In this document: positions 10,541 through 19,150 of the stretch, piece by piece | Layout of the letters: every line of letters starts with the position of its first letter | Position numbering within the stretch: the stretch's first letter is position 1 | Assembly: GCA_017591395.1 (NCBI GenBank) | Contig: WEDG01000201.1 | Span: forward strand, 1-64,000 | Source: Schistocephalus solidus | Taxonomy: Eukaryota > Platyhelminthes > Cestoda > Diphyllobothriidea > Diphyllobothriidae | Length of the DNA stretch: 64,000 bases | Direction of reading: 5' to 3' | The notes under the pieces: model-generated | What the model was told of the DNA's origin: nothing | The model's input: only the letters and a program-made list of their open reading frames with translations | Database searches by the model: none | Translations under genes and position numbers: made by a program

Positions 10541-11330
10541 TCCCGGAGAAGATAAGATCCCAGTCTATTCGTGATGCCTCAGCTCTCATCTTGCAAAATT
10601 CTCCCCCCCTTAAGTTGGACCTGGTTACACTTATTATAGATGGCACAGAATATAAACCATAATCCCATGAAAGTACTGCAGGATCACTTCGACCAAGTGG
10701 AGGTAGGCAGTGTACCTCGTCTTTACTGTCAGGATCTTTAGTGAAGACGAGATGTTAACAACTAGCCTGTTGTTTTCCATGCGTTCTCGTTTGAACAAAT
10801 ACACGTTAGGTGAAAAAAGCTTCAAGTGTTGTCTTTAGCAAAAGATGATCGAAGGAAAACTTTGAGCTCTGCGCCTGCAGATCGTTCCATCGAATGCTGG
10901 GTGCATTGAAGTCACCCATGAGAACAACATCAGGTCGACTACTAATCACCTTCATGTTCTCCAACAAACAAGTATCAGCGTTGGTGTCTGTCCCCGGTGG
11001 TCGGTAGAGAGTCAGGACTTCAAGGGACTGCGATCCCTGCGTCTTTATTTTCAGCCAAATAGCCTCAATACAGTTGCTTATCTTCTCTGTCATTCCACAC
11101 ACGATGAAATTGTTTAAACATGCATCGCAACTCCTCCACCCTGGTGGTGGGTGTGGTCTCTCCTGAACAGCTGGTACCCAGAAAAGGCTACTTCACAATC
11201 GCTGATGTTCTGTGACAGCCATGTTTCTGTGATTGCTATTATATCGGTAGACAGAACGGCTACGTGAATTCCCAGTTCGTTGAGCTTCGAAAACAGACTT
11301 TTTGCGTTGGTATACAGAAATTTACGTATG
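10541..11330 (-). pseudogene. CR1-J ORF2, AP-type endonuclease part
   Basis: Reading from 11330 downward: FLYTNAKSLFSKLNELGI, DIIAITETWLS, HHQGGGVAM, then after a frame change LEVLTLYRPPG and VVLMGDFNAPSIRWND. The GDFN catalytic motif is intact. Stops near 11100 and 10800 break the frame. It resembles the CR1-C endonuclease in layout, with clear sequence differences, so it is treated as a separate family. Confidence 0.8.
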
Positions 11331-12058
11331 CAGCAGTCAGAAGAGCCAAAGTCCGTTTGTATCGAGTTTGCCAGTCCTAATTTGCCGCTGCCATCATGAG
11401 CATTGGCTGGTTCCAGCGCAATGTTGCGTTTCTCTGTATAACGCGTCCCCTGTACATCACCAAATTGTTCTCTCCAGCTGCAAGTCTCCTCTTTCTTTCT
11501 TTATCTAGTTCACGGTGTTTCAGACGTTCTGCTGGAGAGTAGTCCAGCTGAAAAAAACCTGCTTATGAGAGTTTCAAAGGTTGGTTTTTCTCGAGAGAAC
11601 AACACAATTTTTATAGGCCATGGTCTTACATTTTGGGACTGTTTAATATCCTTTTTCACAGCCTGAAGGCATCGCGAACGGTTATCGTCTCTTCTGAATG
11701 AAGTTTATCATTCAGCAGGTACTGAAACATAGCAAGGTCAATGGATATCCGTTTCTTTGGGGTGTGGGCATTGGATTCAGGTAAGCCCTGGATAACTATG
11801 CAGTTCTCTCGGTCTAAGCGTCTTTTGATTCACTGCCAACCATATTTTCCTCAGAATGACCAGGAAAATTCATTAGGTTTGTTTTCAACTTTATAATCGT
11901 TTTATATTGTTTCCAAATTATATCTTGCCACTCATTGGTTTTTTTGCTCTCAACTAAGGGCTCTTTAGAACTTCTGGGATAGCCGACAGAAGTTGAGTCT
12001 GAAGTCGGAACTGCCTTTGGAAGAGGCATTATTGAAGTTGTCCTAATATTACCTGATA
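11331..12058 (-). pseudogene. CR1-J ORF1 relic
   Basis: The minus strand reads NCIVIQGLPESNAHTPKKR, then VRDAFRL, later LDYSPAERLKHRELDKERKR and AAGENNLVMYRGRVIQ. These are the conserved ORF1 core blocks seen also in CR1-C, probably an RRM-like RNA-binding domain with a basic C-terminus. The N-terminal part at 11814-12029 is open for 71 codons. Two or three indels break it. The upstream end is displaced by the CR1-E insertion at 12059. Confidence 0.7.
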
Positions 12059-12575
12059 TTACTTTTAAACTGTTTTACTTTTAACCCCCGTACATTCCTG
12101 AGGCAGCTCAACCACTCTCGGCACACCAGTTCTCCGAGATGTATTTTTAGTTCTTCCTCTATGCACGCACCGTTGGAAACCGTCAGTTTATTTCGGTAAA
12201 CGCTATATCAATCTGGAATAAATTACCCAGAAGTATTAAAAATCAGCAAATCTTTCCTTTGTTTAAGAGAGCTGTCACTAGTTTTCTACCTTCAGGACAC
12301 CTTCCACAATTTTTTGGTGCTGATTCTCTGGAAGCTCTCTTCCGATCTGATGGCGTCCACGGACTCTGAATCCGGTGCCGGACTTCATGCTGAAGGCAAA
12401 TATAGCTGGCTCTGCAGTCCGTAATCGGGTTATTTATCAGTCGACAGCAAGCAGCCGTTCGCCCGCATACCTGCTGATAGTACAGAATACCTGATCCACA
12501 ACAATGAAAGAAGAAGTCCTACACGGTGCACCTGTGTCAATACTTTCTGTCCTGAACTTTAATCCGTTCACTAAG

Positions 12576-12637
12576 CTGCAGTTTTTTATCTCCTGAAAAC
12601 ACATTAAAGAACGATCAGGAGTTTTTTTTACTGACAG
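12576..12637 (+). other. ENE-like structure (CR1-E copy 1)
   Basis: CTGCAGT (12576-12582) pairs with ACTGACAG (12630-12637) apart from one unpaired position. U-tracts are 12583-12587 and 12622-12629. CTCCTGA (12590-12596) pairs perfectly with TCAGGAG (12615-12621). The apical loop is only 18 bases. Confidence 0.6.
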
Positions 12638-12668
12638 CTCGACCACCTACTGTATATCAGTTTTGACC

Positions 12669-12686
12669 TTGCCTGTAAACTGGCAA
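12669..12686 (+). other. 3'-terminal hairpin of CR1-E
   Basis: TTGCC, loop TGTAAACT, GGCAA, followed at once by TAAATAAATA. The CR1-D hairpin has the identical loop with an AATGCC/GGCATT stem, so the stem changes while pairing is kept. Confidence 0.55.
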
Positions 12687-12700
12687 TAAATAAATACTTA

Positions 12701-12905
12701 ATTAATTACCGTTATCCAATTTGGTGGTGTTGTGGTGTTTCCCTATTACAGATTGCCACACGTTTGTTTCTTGGGATGCAACTATGGGCTTGTTAGAGCA
12801 CACAAGATGGGAGGATGTGATTTGTGGTTCGCTTTGGTTGTCGTCCGTAGGATTCAAAGACTGTATTCCTGTTATCCGATTGTTATGGGTATTCGCGTCC
12901 AAAAA
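12701..12905 (-). pseudogene. CR1-J-like ORF1 N-terminal fragment
   Basis: A 66-codon minus-strand stretch (12902-12702) parallels the N-terminal ORF1 segment at 12029-11814. Both have a SNKP/SSKEP start, a TN.WQ core and a lysine/asparagine-rich end. It is therefore a second, diverged copy of that ORF1 region, not a simple continuation of it. Function cannot be judged further. Confidence 0.45.
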
Positions 12906-12960
12906 TTGTGAGTTATTACAAATTTTAGTTTTTGTTCTTTTATATATATTGTATATTTTG

Positions 12961-13625
12961 AAGGGTTACAGGCATTGCCCTTGGTGACCCTATTAATGTA
13001 AAGTTATCATTGCATGTGTACAGTCAATATCAAATGGTGTACATTTAAAAATGTTTGAGTCAAAGCATAACATAACTTCAAATGCGTTTTCGCAGCCATA
13101 GGCGAAACATTGTGGAAGAAAAGTAAAGCCCGAAAGATTTTCAAAGGCTGATTTTAAGTAATCATGTTGTGACAGTCGTCTTTTGTCAAATATAATGCCA
13201 TCAAGCCTTCTTTTAAAATAAGTAATGCTGTCAGATGTAACCGTCTCGCTTGGTAACGAGTTCCAAGGTCGTACCACTCGTTGGCTGAAACAAAACTTTC
13301 TGAGGTTTCAATCGCGTGCGTTCGTTATTAACATTGTAAGGATGACCACGCAGATGAGTTGTGCAGGCAAAGTCGAAGAAATCCTTCGATCTCAGGGAGG
13401 AATCATGGCCCCGGATAATCCGGAATATCCAGAGCAGGCTACACCGTAAGTGCCGGTAGGAAAGAGGAGATAAGTCAAGCTTTTTCAATCTGTCTTGGTA
13501 CAGTAAAATCATAAAAACGTCAGCCATCTTCGTTACTCTCCGTTGCACCTGTTCAAGGAGGTCAACATCTTTCTTCATCCACGGTATTTAGGCTGGTATT
13601 CCGTAATCTGAATGCGGTCTAGATG
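12961..13625 (-). pseudogene. CR1-K ORF2 C-terminus and 3' end
   Basis: Minus-strand frames read DLLEQVQRRVTKM, LKKLDLSPLSYRHLRCSLL, HLRGHPYNVNNERTR and, after one frameshift, MVRPWNSLPSETVTSDSI. This is a typical CR1 ORF2 C-terminal region, 5'-truncated. The element ends at an AAGGG/CCCTT hairpin (12961-12982) followed by an AT-rich tail. The hairpin loop contains CTGTAA, as in CR1-D and CR1-E. Confidence 0.8.
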
Positions 13626-13990
13626 CTTTGGTCACTGCCCTTTTAACTGTACTATGGCTAACCGTATTTCATCGAGTATTGTTTACTTGCAAGAGCGTCC
13701 TTAAGTCTGCAAGCTCATTTTCCAGTTTTCGAACTCGAAGTAAAATATGAGAACATCCCACACAAGATTAATCTTCGTATCCGACGGATTTGACTGCCAT
13801 TACGCTTTTTGTGCACTTAACTGGTCCTTGGTTGTAAGTGTAAACTGATCAAGGGCCAGTCGTGGATGCCGAAGCAAGCTCAACAGGCCTCCCTTTAAAG
13901 GAAGTGCCATTACTGGTTATGCTGCTATTAAACAATTGCTTTGGGTCCATGAGTGTACAAACACTGCGTGTGCGTATGTTCAGTTTTGGG
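13626..13990 (-). pseudogene. Possible ORF1 N-terminal fragment (CxxC plus coiled coil)
   Basis: Around 13770-13680 the minus strand encodes CVGCSHILLRVRKLENELA and then a leucine-spaced helix to a stop. A CxxC motif followed by a short coiled coil is common at the start of flatworm CR1-like ORF1 proteins. The rest, to 13990, shows nothing recognisable. The assignment is tentative. Confidence 0.3.
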
Positions 13991-15150
13991 CGTATAACGA
14001 AAAATTTGGACTGGGTTTGAAGTATGACGAGTATTTACAGGCAAGGTAAAAAAATATATACAGAAGAGGGTCAAACTGACAGTGAAAAACGCCTGATCGT
14101 TGTTTCAGGTGTTTACAGGAGAAAAAACCGCAGCTTATTGAGTAATTAAAGTTCAGGACAGGGAAGCGTTGACACAGGTGACCGGTGAAGAACTTCTCCA
14201 TTCAGTGTTATGGATCCGGTATTCTGCACCGGCAGTTATGTTGGCGAGCGGCTGTTCGCTGTCGACTGCGAAATAGGCCGATTGAGGTCTGCAGCGCCAG
14301 CAATATTGCCCTTAGCATGAAGTCCGCCACTGGATTCAGAGTTCGTGAATGCCACCAAAACCAAAGGGAGCTTCCACAGAGTCAGCACCCAAAAGTTTTG
14401 GAAGGTGTCCTGAATGTAGAAAACTAGTGACAGCTCGCGTAAACAAGGGAAAGCTTTGCTGAATTTTGATACTTCAATCGACTGGTTTATATAACTAGGC
14501 AACTTTTTAAACTTCAGCGTACAAAAAGGGCCTACCATACTGAAAACAATCAGGAACATCGTTGATATAGAGGCAAAATAGAAGCGGGCAAAGCACGCTG
14601 CCCTGAAAAACTCCGCTCCTCACATGCGTGGGGTTGAAGATAACATCAGAAATTTTAACCCGTTGTGCGCGAGCATTCAAATAGGAGGATATTAAGTTCA
14701 GAAGCTTGTTATCTATGCCGAAGGAGGCAAGTTTCAGCAGTAGGAGATCATGGTCAACACAATCAAAAGCCTTCGTGAAATCGAAGTAAACGGTTTAAAT
14801 TGCAAAACCGCTGTCTGTTGATTTTAGCACATGATCAAAGAAAGAGAGCTGGCAAGTGTCACAAGAACGTTTTTCGAGAAACCCACGCTGAGCCGCATTA
14901 AGTAGATTATTCTCTGTTAGGTGACGCATCACCTTGTCTTTGATCAAAGTCTCGACGATCTTCGAAACTGCTGGAAGTGTATTTATTGGCCTAAAGTAGT
15001 CAAATGACGTAGGTTGGCCGTGTTTGGGAATAGGCAGTATGTGCGATATCTTCGATAAAATAGGGAAAGTTTCACTTTCAAGAGCTAGATTAAATATCTT
15101 TTACAGTAGAGACAGAAAAATATATCGTTTGCATCCACTTTAAGAACGCT
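13990..15150 (-). mobile_element. CR1-E copy 2 with internal deletion
   Basis: It is homologous to the CR1-E copy at 38036-39860 on the same strand, but about 690 bases are missing. At 14473-14480 the sequence jumps from GATACTTC, equal to 38499, straight to ATCGACTGG, equal to 39190. That removes the RT thumb and part of the palm. The 3' terminus is also cut within the terminal hairpin at about 14040. The 5' side is interrupted at 15150 by a CR1-A tail. Confidence 0.75.
14076..14133 (-). other. ENE-like structure (CR1-E copy 2, partly decayed)
   Basis: On the minus strand a lower stem CTGCGGT/ACTGTCAG faces U-tracts and a CTCCTG upper strand opposite CAGGCG. The pairing is weaker than in copy 1, as expected of an old copy. 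Confidence 0.35.
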
Positions 15151-15405
15151 GCCCGGCTCGCCGAACTCCGCCTCCAATTTAACAATATGAGTTTTTTACT
15201 GCTTATTTTCTAGTTCCCCGTATATGCCAAAAATCGTTGACTTTTGTTTTAAAAATGAAAAATCGTTATGAATCGGATATGCTTACCATGCTGTTCATAT
15301 GGATGCTCACATAGTGCAGCAATTATCCACTTTGTATTTATTTAAACCACGATACTACGTTTGTAATGATGGAGCCCTCTGGGCCTTAAATAAACAATTT
15401 ATTTA
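15151..15405 (+). mobile_element. CR1-A copy 3, short 3' end
   Basis: The sequence begins inside the apical part of the U-rich structure (GGCTCGCCGAACTCC) and runs to the TGGGCCTTAAATAAAC tail. It is a 255-bp, strongly 5'-truncated insertion into CR1-E copy 2. Only the 3' strand of the ENE-like fold remains. Confidence 0.75.
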
Positions 15406-15990
15406 TTTAGAGAACTTGCTGACAAACCGCTGTTTATCATATTCAAAAAGTCCTTTGAGTAAAGCAAACTCTCCGAAGAATGAAAGTGGGCGTTTATCGC
15501 TTCGATCTATGAAGGAGGTTCATGAATGAACTGTGAAAATTACCGCCTTGTCAGTTTTACTTACATATCGTGTAAAATAATGGAGCGTATTATCAAGAGG
15601 CATTTAATGCACTATCTGGAAAAAACCAAATCTTATGCGACGTCCAACATAGCTTCCATCCAGCATGTTCCTGCCTCATTAGTGCTCTTCGGTTGCACGA
15701 GAAATCGACAAAGGCCACAGGTAAGGGTTTACAGTAGATGTCACTTTTTGACTTTAAGGAGGTCATAGATATCGTACCACACAGGCTTCTTTGACAAAAG
15801 TTTTGGGAAGTAGGAATTCGACAAAATCAGGGATTTTGTGTCTTTCGGAATACAGAGAGTTGTCGAAAACTTTAGCTCGAAATATGCAAAAGTAGAAAGT
15901 GGTTTTTCACAAGGTTCTGTTTGGGCCCCTTGCTCTTTCTAATCTATGTGAACGACTGTGTCAAAGACCTAGATTTTGAAGATATCATTA
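15406..15990 (+). pseudogene. CR1-F reverse transcriptase fragment
   Basis: The reading NCENYRLVSFTYISCKIME gives the RT fingers; YVNDCVKDLDF near 15955 follows a GFSQGSV segment of the palm. The palm A region near 15740 is broken by a frameshift. It resembles CR1-C but differs in detail. It ends abruptly at 15990 against the tail of CR1-G on the other strand. Confidence 0.65.
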
Positions 15991-16158
15991 AAATAAACTA
16001 AATTCAATTTATTGAGGGAAATTGGCATGGGCCTTTTGTAACCTATTTGTAACGTAAACTTAAGTGCGGTATGCAAAGAAACCATCTGGGTAGCAAAAAA
16101 TCAAAAGCGATCGTAAAATATTACAAGTAGTGCGTGACTCTTGAGGCTTAAGATAAAT
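15991..16158 (-). mobile_element. CR1-G copy 1, 3' UTR piece
   Basis: From the tail CAATTTATTGAGGG the minus-strand sequence matches 21850-22015 (second CR1-G copy). It stops at ATTCCTCATCGCT, where CR1-E copy 3 begins, and resumes at 17696. Confidence 0.7.
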
Positions 16159-17695
16159 TCCTCATCGCTTCAACTCTCTTTCTTCGATCATGTGCTACAA
16201 TCTAGAGATAGTGGTTTTGCAATTTACACCGTTTACTTCGATTTCATGAAGGCTTTTGATCGTGTTGACCATGATCTCCTACTGATTAAACTTGCCTCCT
16301 TCGGCATCGGTAACAAGCTTCTGAACCTAATATCCTCCTTTTTGAATGCTCGCGCACAACGGATTAACATTTCTGATGTTATCTCCAACCCTACCTATGT
16401 TAGGAGTGGAGTTATTCAGGGCAGCGTGCTCGGCCCGCTTCTATTTTGCCTCTGTCAACGATGTTCCTGATTGTTTTCAGTATGGTTGGCCCTTTATGTA
16501 CGCTGAAGATTTAAAAGTTGCCTATCGATATAAACCGGTCGATCGCAACATCGTGATTGAGTTCTTAAAAAAGGATCTTCAGGCCTTCGCTCAGTGGTGT
16601 CGCACATGTCACCTTTCACTTTCTTGGCACAAGTGCTCCGTTATGGTTATTGGCGACAACCATCAGCCCCACCTAAGCATAGATGGTCAAGACCTAAATG
16701 TGCCTGGATTTATGAAGTATCTGTGCATATAATATTCTAGTAGTCTTAATCTGTCAGAGCACTGCGCCCTGATGGTCTCGAAAGCACGCCAAACTACTGG
16801 GTTTATTCTCAGAAATTTTAAAACCGTCAACATTAGAATCAGCCTCTATAAAATGTATGTCAGGCCTAGTCTGGAATACTGCTCGTTTCTATTTAGCCTT
16901 CTGCACGCTAGTGAACGAAAGAAGATAGAATCAGTCCAGCACTTCTTTACAAAACGAGTTTTCTATTCAGAACACTGAAACCTGTCCTAACAACAACGCT
17001 GTGAGCTTACAAGCTTTGATCCGCTGTGGCTTCGCAGATTACAGAAGGGATTATTTTTACTGTTTAAACTTGTAAACAGTTGTACATTTAACCCTCTTAC
17101 ATCTCTGAGGCAGCTCAACCACTCTCGGCACACCAGTCATCGAGATGTATTTTTATTTCTTCCTTTAGCACGCACAGTTAGATACCGACAGTTTTTTTCG
17201 GTAAACGCTATAGCAATCTGGAATAAGCTACCCAGAAGTATCAAAATTCAGCAATGCTATCCCTTGTTTACGCGAGCTGTCACTAGTTTTCTACATTCAG
17301 GACACCTTCCAAAACCTTTTGGTGCTAAATCTGTGGAAGCTCTCTTTGGTGCTGATGGCATTCACGGACTCTGAGTCCTGTGCCGGACTTCATACTGAGG
17401 GCAATATTACTGGCTCTGCAGACCTCAATCGGCTTATTTCTCAGTCGACAGCGAACAGCCGCTCACTGACATAACTGCTGGTGCAGAATACCGGATCCAT
17501 AACAGTGAATGGAAAAGTTCTTCACCGGGCACCTGTGTCAACGCTTTACTGTCCTGAACTTTAATTACTCAATAAGCTGCAGTTTTTTTCTCCTGAAAAC
17601 ACCTGAAACAACGATCAGGCGTTTTTTTCACTGTCAGTTTGACCCTTTTTTGTATTTATTTTTTTGACCTTGCCTGTAAACTGGTAATTAATTAA
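16159..17695 (+). mobile_element. CR1-E copy 3 (RT palm to 3' end), nested in CR1-G
   Basis: It opens with YTVYFDFMKAFDRVDHDLLL (palm A, aspartate present), then SGVIQGSVLGPLLF. After a frameshift comes YAED at 16499-16510 in place of the usual YADD. QTTGFILRNFKTVNIRISLY and the GIHGL end (stop about 17373) follow, then a 3' UTR with U-rich fold and terminal hairpin. About 500 bases (16735 to roughly 17255) look identical to the inverted copy 4 at 38500-39010. Compared with the intact CR1-G copy, about 25 bases of target are missing at the insertion. Confidence 0.85.
17577..17637 (+). other. ENE-like structure (CR1-E copy 3)
   Basis: CTGCAGT (17577-17583) faces ACTGTCAG (17630-17637). U-tracts are 17584-17589 and 17622-17628. 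CTCCTGA (17590-17596) faces TCAGGCG (17615-17621) with one mismatch. Confidence 0.5.
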
Positions 17696-17985
17696 AAAAC
17701 TGTCAAGGTTCCTTTTAAAGCTTACCAGCGATAGTGAAATCACAACTTCATCAGGGAGGGCATTCCATGGTTTAACCACTCTGACAGAGATTGAGAACTT
17801 GCGCATCTCCAATCTCACCGGCTGGGCGCGCAGTTTCAATGGGTGACCTTGGAAATGGGTCATGGAAGCAATATTCAAAGAAGTCCAAAACTTTAGGCAA
17901 CAATCCAATCCCTTCACAATGCGGAATGTCTGCAGGAGATCACCAAGCGTTAGCCTATAACTCAAAGGGAACAGATTAAGAGTCG
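17696..17985 (-). pseudogene. CR1-G copy 1, ORF2 C-terminus
   Basis: The minus strand reads LGDLLQTFRIVKGLDCCLKF, HPLKLRAQPVRLEMRKF, VRVVKPWNALPDEVV and FKRNLDSFLINY. This is a standard CR1 C-terminal tail, colinear with 22020-22290. At about 17985 the sequence changes to CR1-A-type palm sequence, so the two families join here. Confidence 0.75.
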
Positions 17986-19150
17986 GTAGGTGGTCGGCTA
18001 AGGCGTTGGGTAACTATTACCTACTAAGACCTTCTGGCTGTTGTAAGTCAAGCAGGGAACCATGAAGTAAAGGAGAGGAGGCCTGATGCCGAGGGCTTTC
18101 AGTTTTACCAGAAGACGTCTGTGCGATACCTTATCAAAGGCTGTGCTCACGTCAAAGTATATAACAACCACTGAAAGCTGCTCATTACGAAAGGAAGTGA
18201 CGAGGATAAGAAAGCTAATTGATACACTTCGCATGATCTATGAAGTATAAAACCATATTGCGAGTCGCTAAATAGCTTATTTTATAGGCGAAAGTCAAGA
18301 ATTCGATTTAAAATATTTTTTCAAGAAGTTTTGCTAAGCCGGGGTTTTGTGAATGCCTCGATAATTATTTGCGCCGAACGAGATCCTGACTTGAAAACAG
18401 GAAGAATAATTGATGGTTTCCATGCGTCAGTAAAGAATCCGTTTAAAAGATAAACTTAGAATATATGGCTTACCAATCAGGGGATGCTCGGCACTCTCTT
18501 GATAACTGAGTTTGGAATACCGTCAGTCCCCGAAGAGTGCGAGTTCTGTAGACGATTTATTTGCTTAAGGATTAATTCTAAAGAGAAAGCAATGGTGCTG
18601 ATAACGTTGAATGAGGATGAATGTAGCGTCGGAAACGGTTCAGATTCCATCGTAGCATGATTTGCAAAGAACGCACCAAACAATTCTGCTTGTCAGAGTC
18701 TTCGAGAACGAAGTTCTTATCTTCATTTAATAATGGAGGAATTTCAAAACCTCGTTTAGAAAAGGATAAAAGATGGAACAGTTGAGCAACAGATTTTTTA
18801 TAATTTGGCTCGCTGAGTGCGCAAGATTTCCTCAGTCTGCCACGTGCGAGACGAATTTTAGATGCTTGTTCAAAAATCTCTGTGGTCCTTAGATAAATAG
18901 GTTTATTGATTTGGCACTGCTTGGGCACCGTCAATAATGAACTAGATAATGAACTAGTTGATTGATTTTTTAACTGCCTCGTCAATTTCTTTAGTCTTGG
19001 CAAAAGAAAGTGAGGAACGGTGGATTCCGAAGCGTGGGGCTTGACAATTTTGGTTGGCACAAATTCAAGGATGTTATTTGAAACGACTCACATGAAGTCA
19101 CAAAGACTTGCTGCGTCATTTATGGAGGAGATATGCTGCCAATCCAATGC
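17986..19150 (-). pseudogene. CR1-A copy 4: endonuclease end and RT fingers/palm
   Basis: It is colinear with 57060-58200 of the long CR1-A copy, with matching blocks at 18240-18300, 18475-18740 and 19015-19140. The palm reads VVIYFDVSTAFDKVSHRRLL (18200-18130), with the first aspartate present. A 160-codon open stretch (19060-18578) covers the endonuclease-RT linker and part of the fingers. The copy carries a 45-bp insertion of another element's 3' terminus at about 18895. Confidence 0.7.
18895..18957 (-). mobile_element. Micro-insertion: isolated retrotransposon 3' terminus
   Basis: The long CR1-A copy (57985) lacks this block. On the minus strand it reads as a hairpin GGTGC..GTGCC followed by AAATCAATAAACC, the shape of a non-LTR 3' end. 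ATAATGAACTAG is repeated in tandem at 18934-18957 and probably marks a target duplication. The same 40 bp recurs at 20432-20470. Confidence 0.5.

Larger units (their letters stand above)
12059..12700 (+). mobile_element. CR1-E copy 1, 5'-truncated
   Basis: Only the last part of ORF2 (VNAISIWNKLPRSIK, then LPQFFGADSLEALF..DGVHGL stop at about 12368) and the full 3' UTR are present. It ends with the terminal hairpin at 12669-12686 and a TAAA-rich tail. It inserts in the opposite orientation between CR1-J ORF1 sequence on the left and a second J-like ORF1 fragment on the right. Confidence 0.8.

Noticed and set aside
12961..12982. Bacterial-type rho-independent terminator
   Set aside because: Hairpin plus AT tail, but the setting is a eukaryotic retrotransposon 3' end; the same position in D and E shows it is an element terminus.
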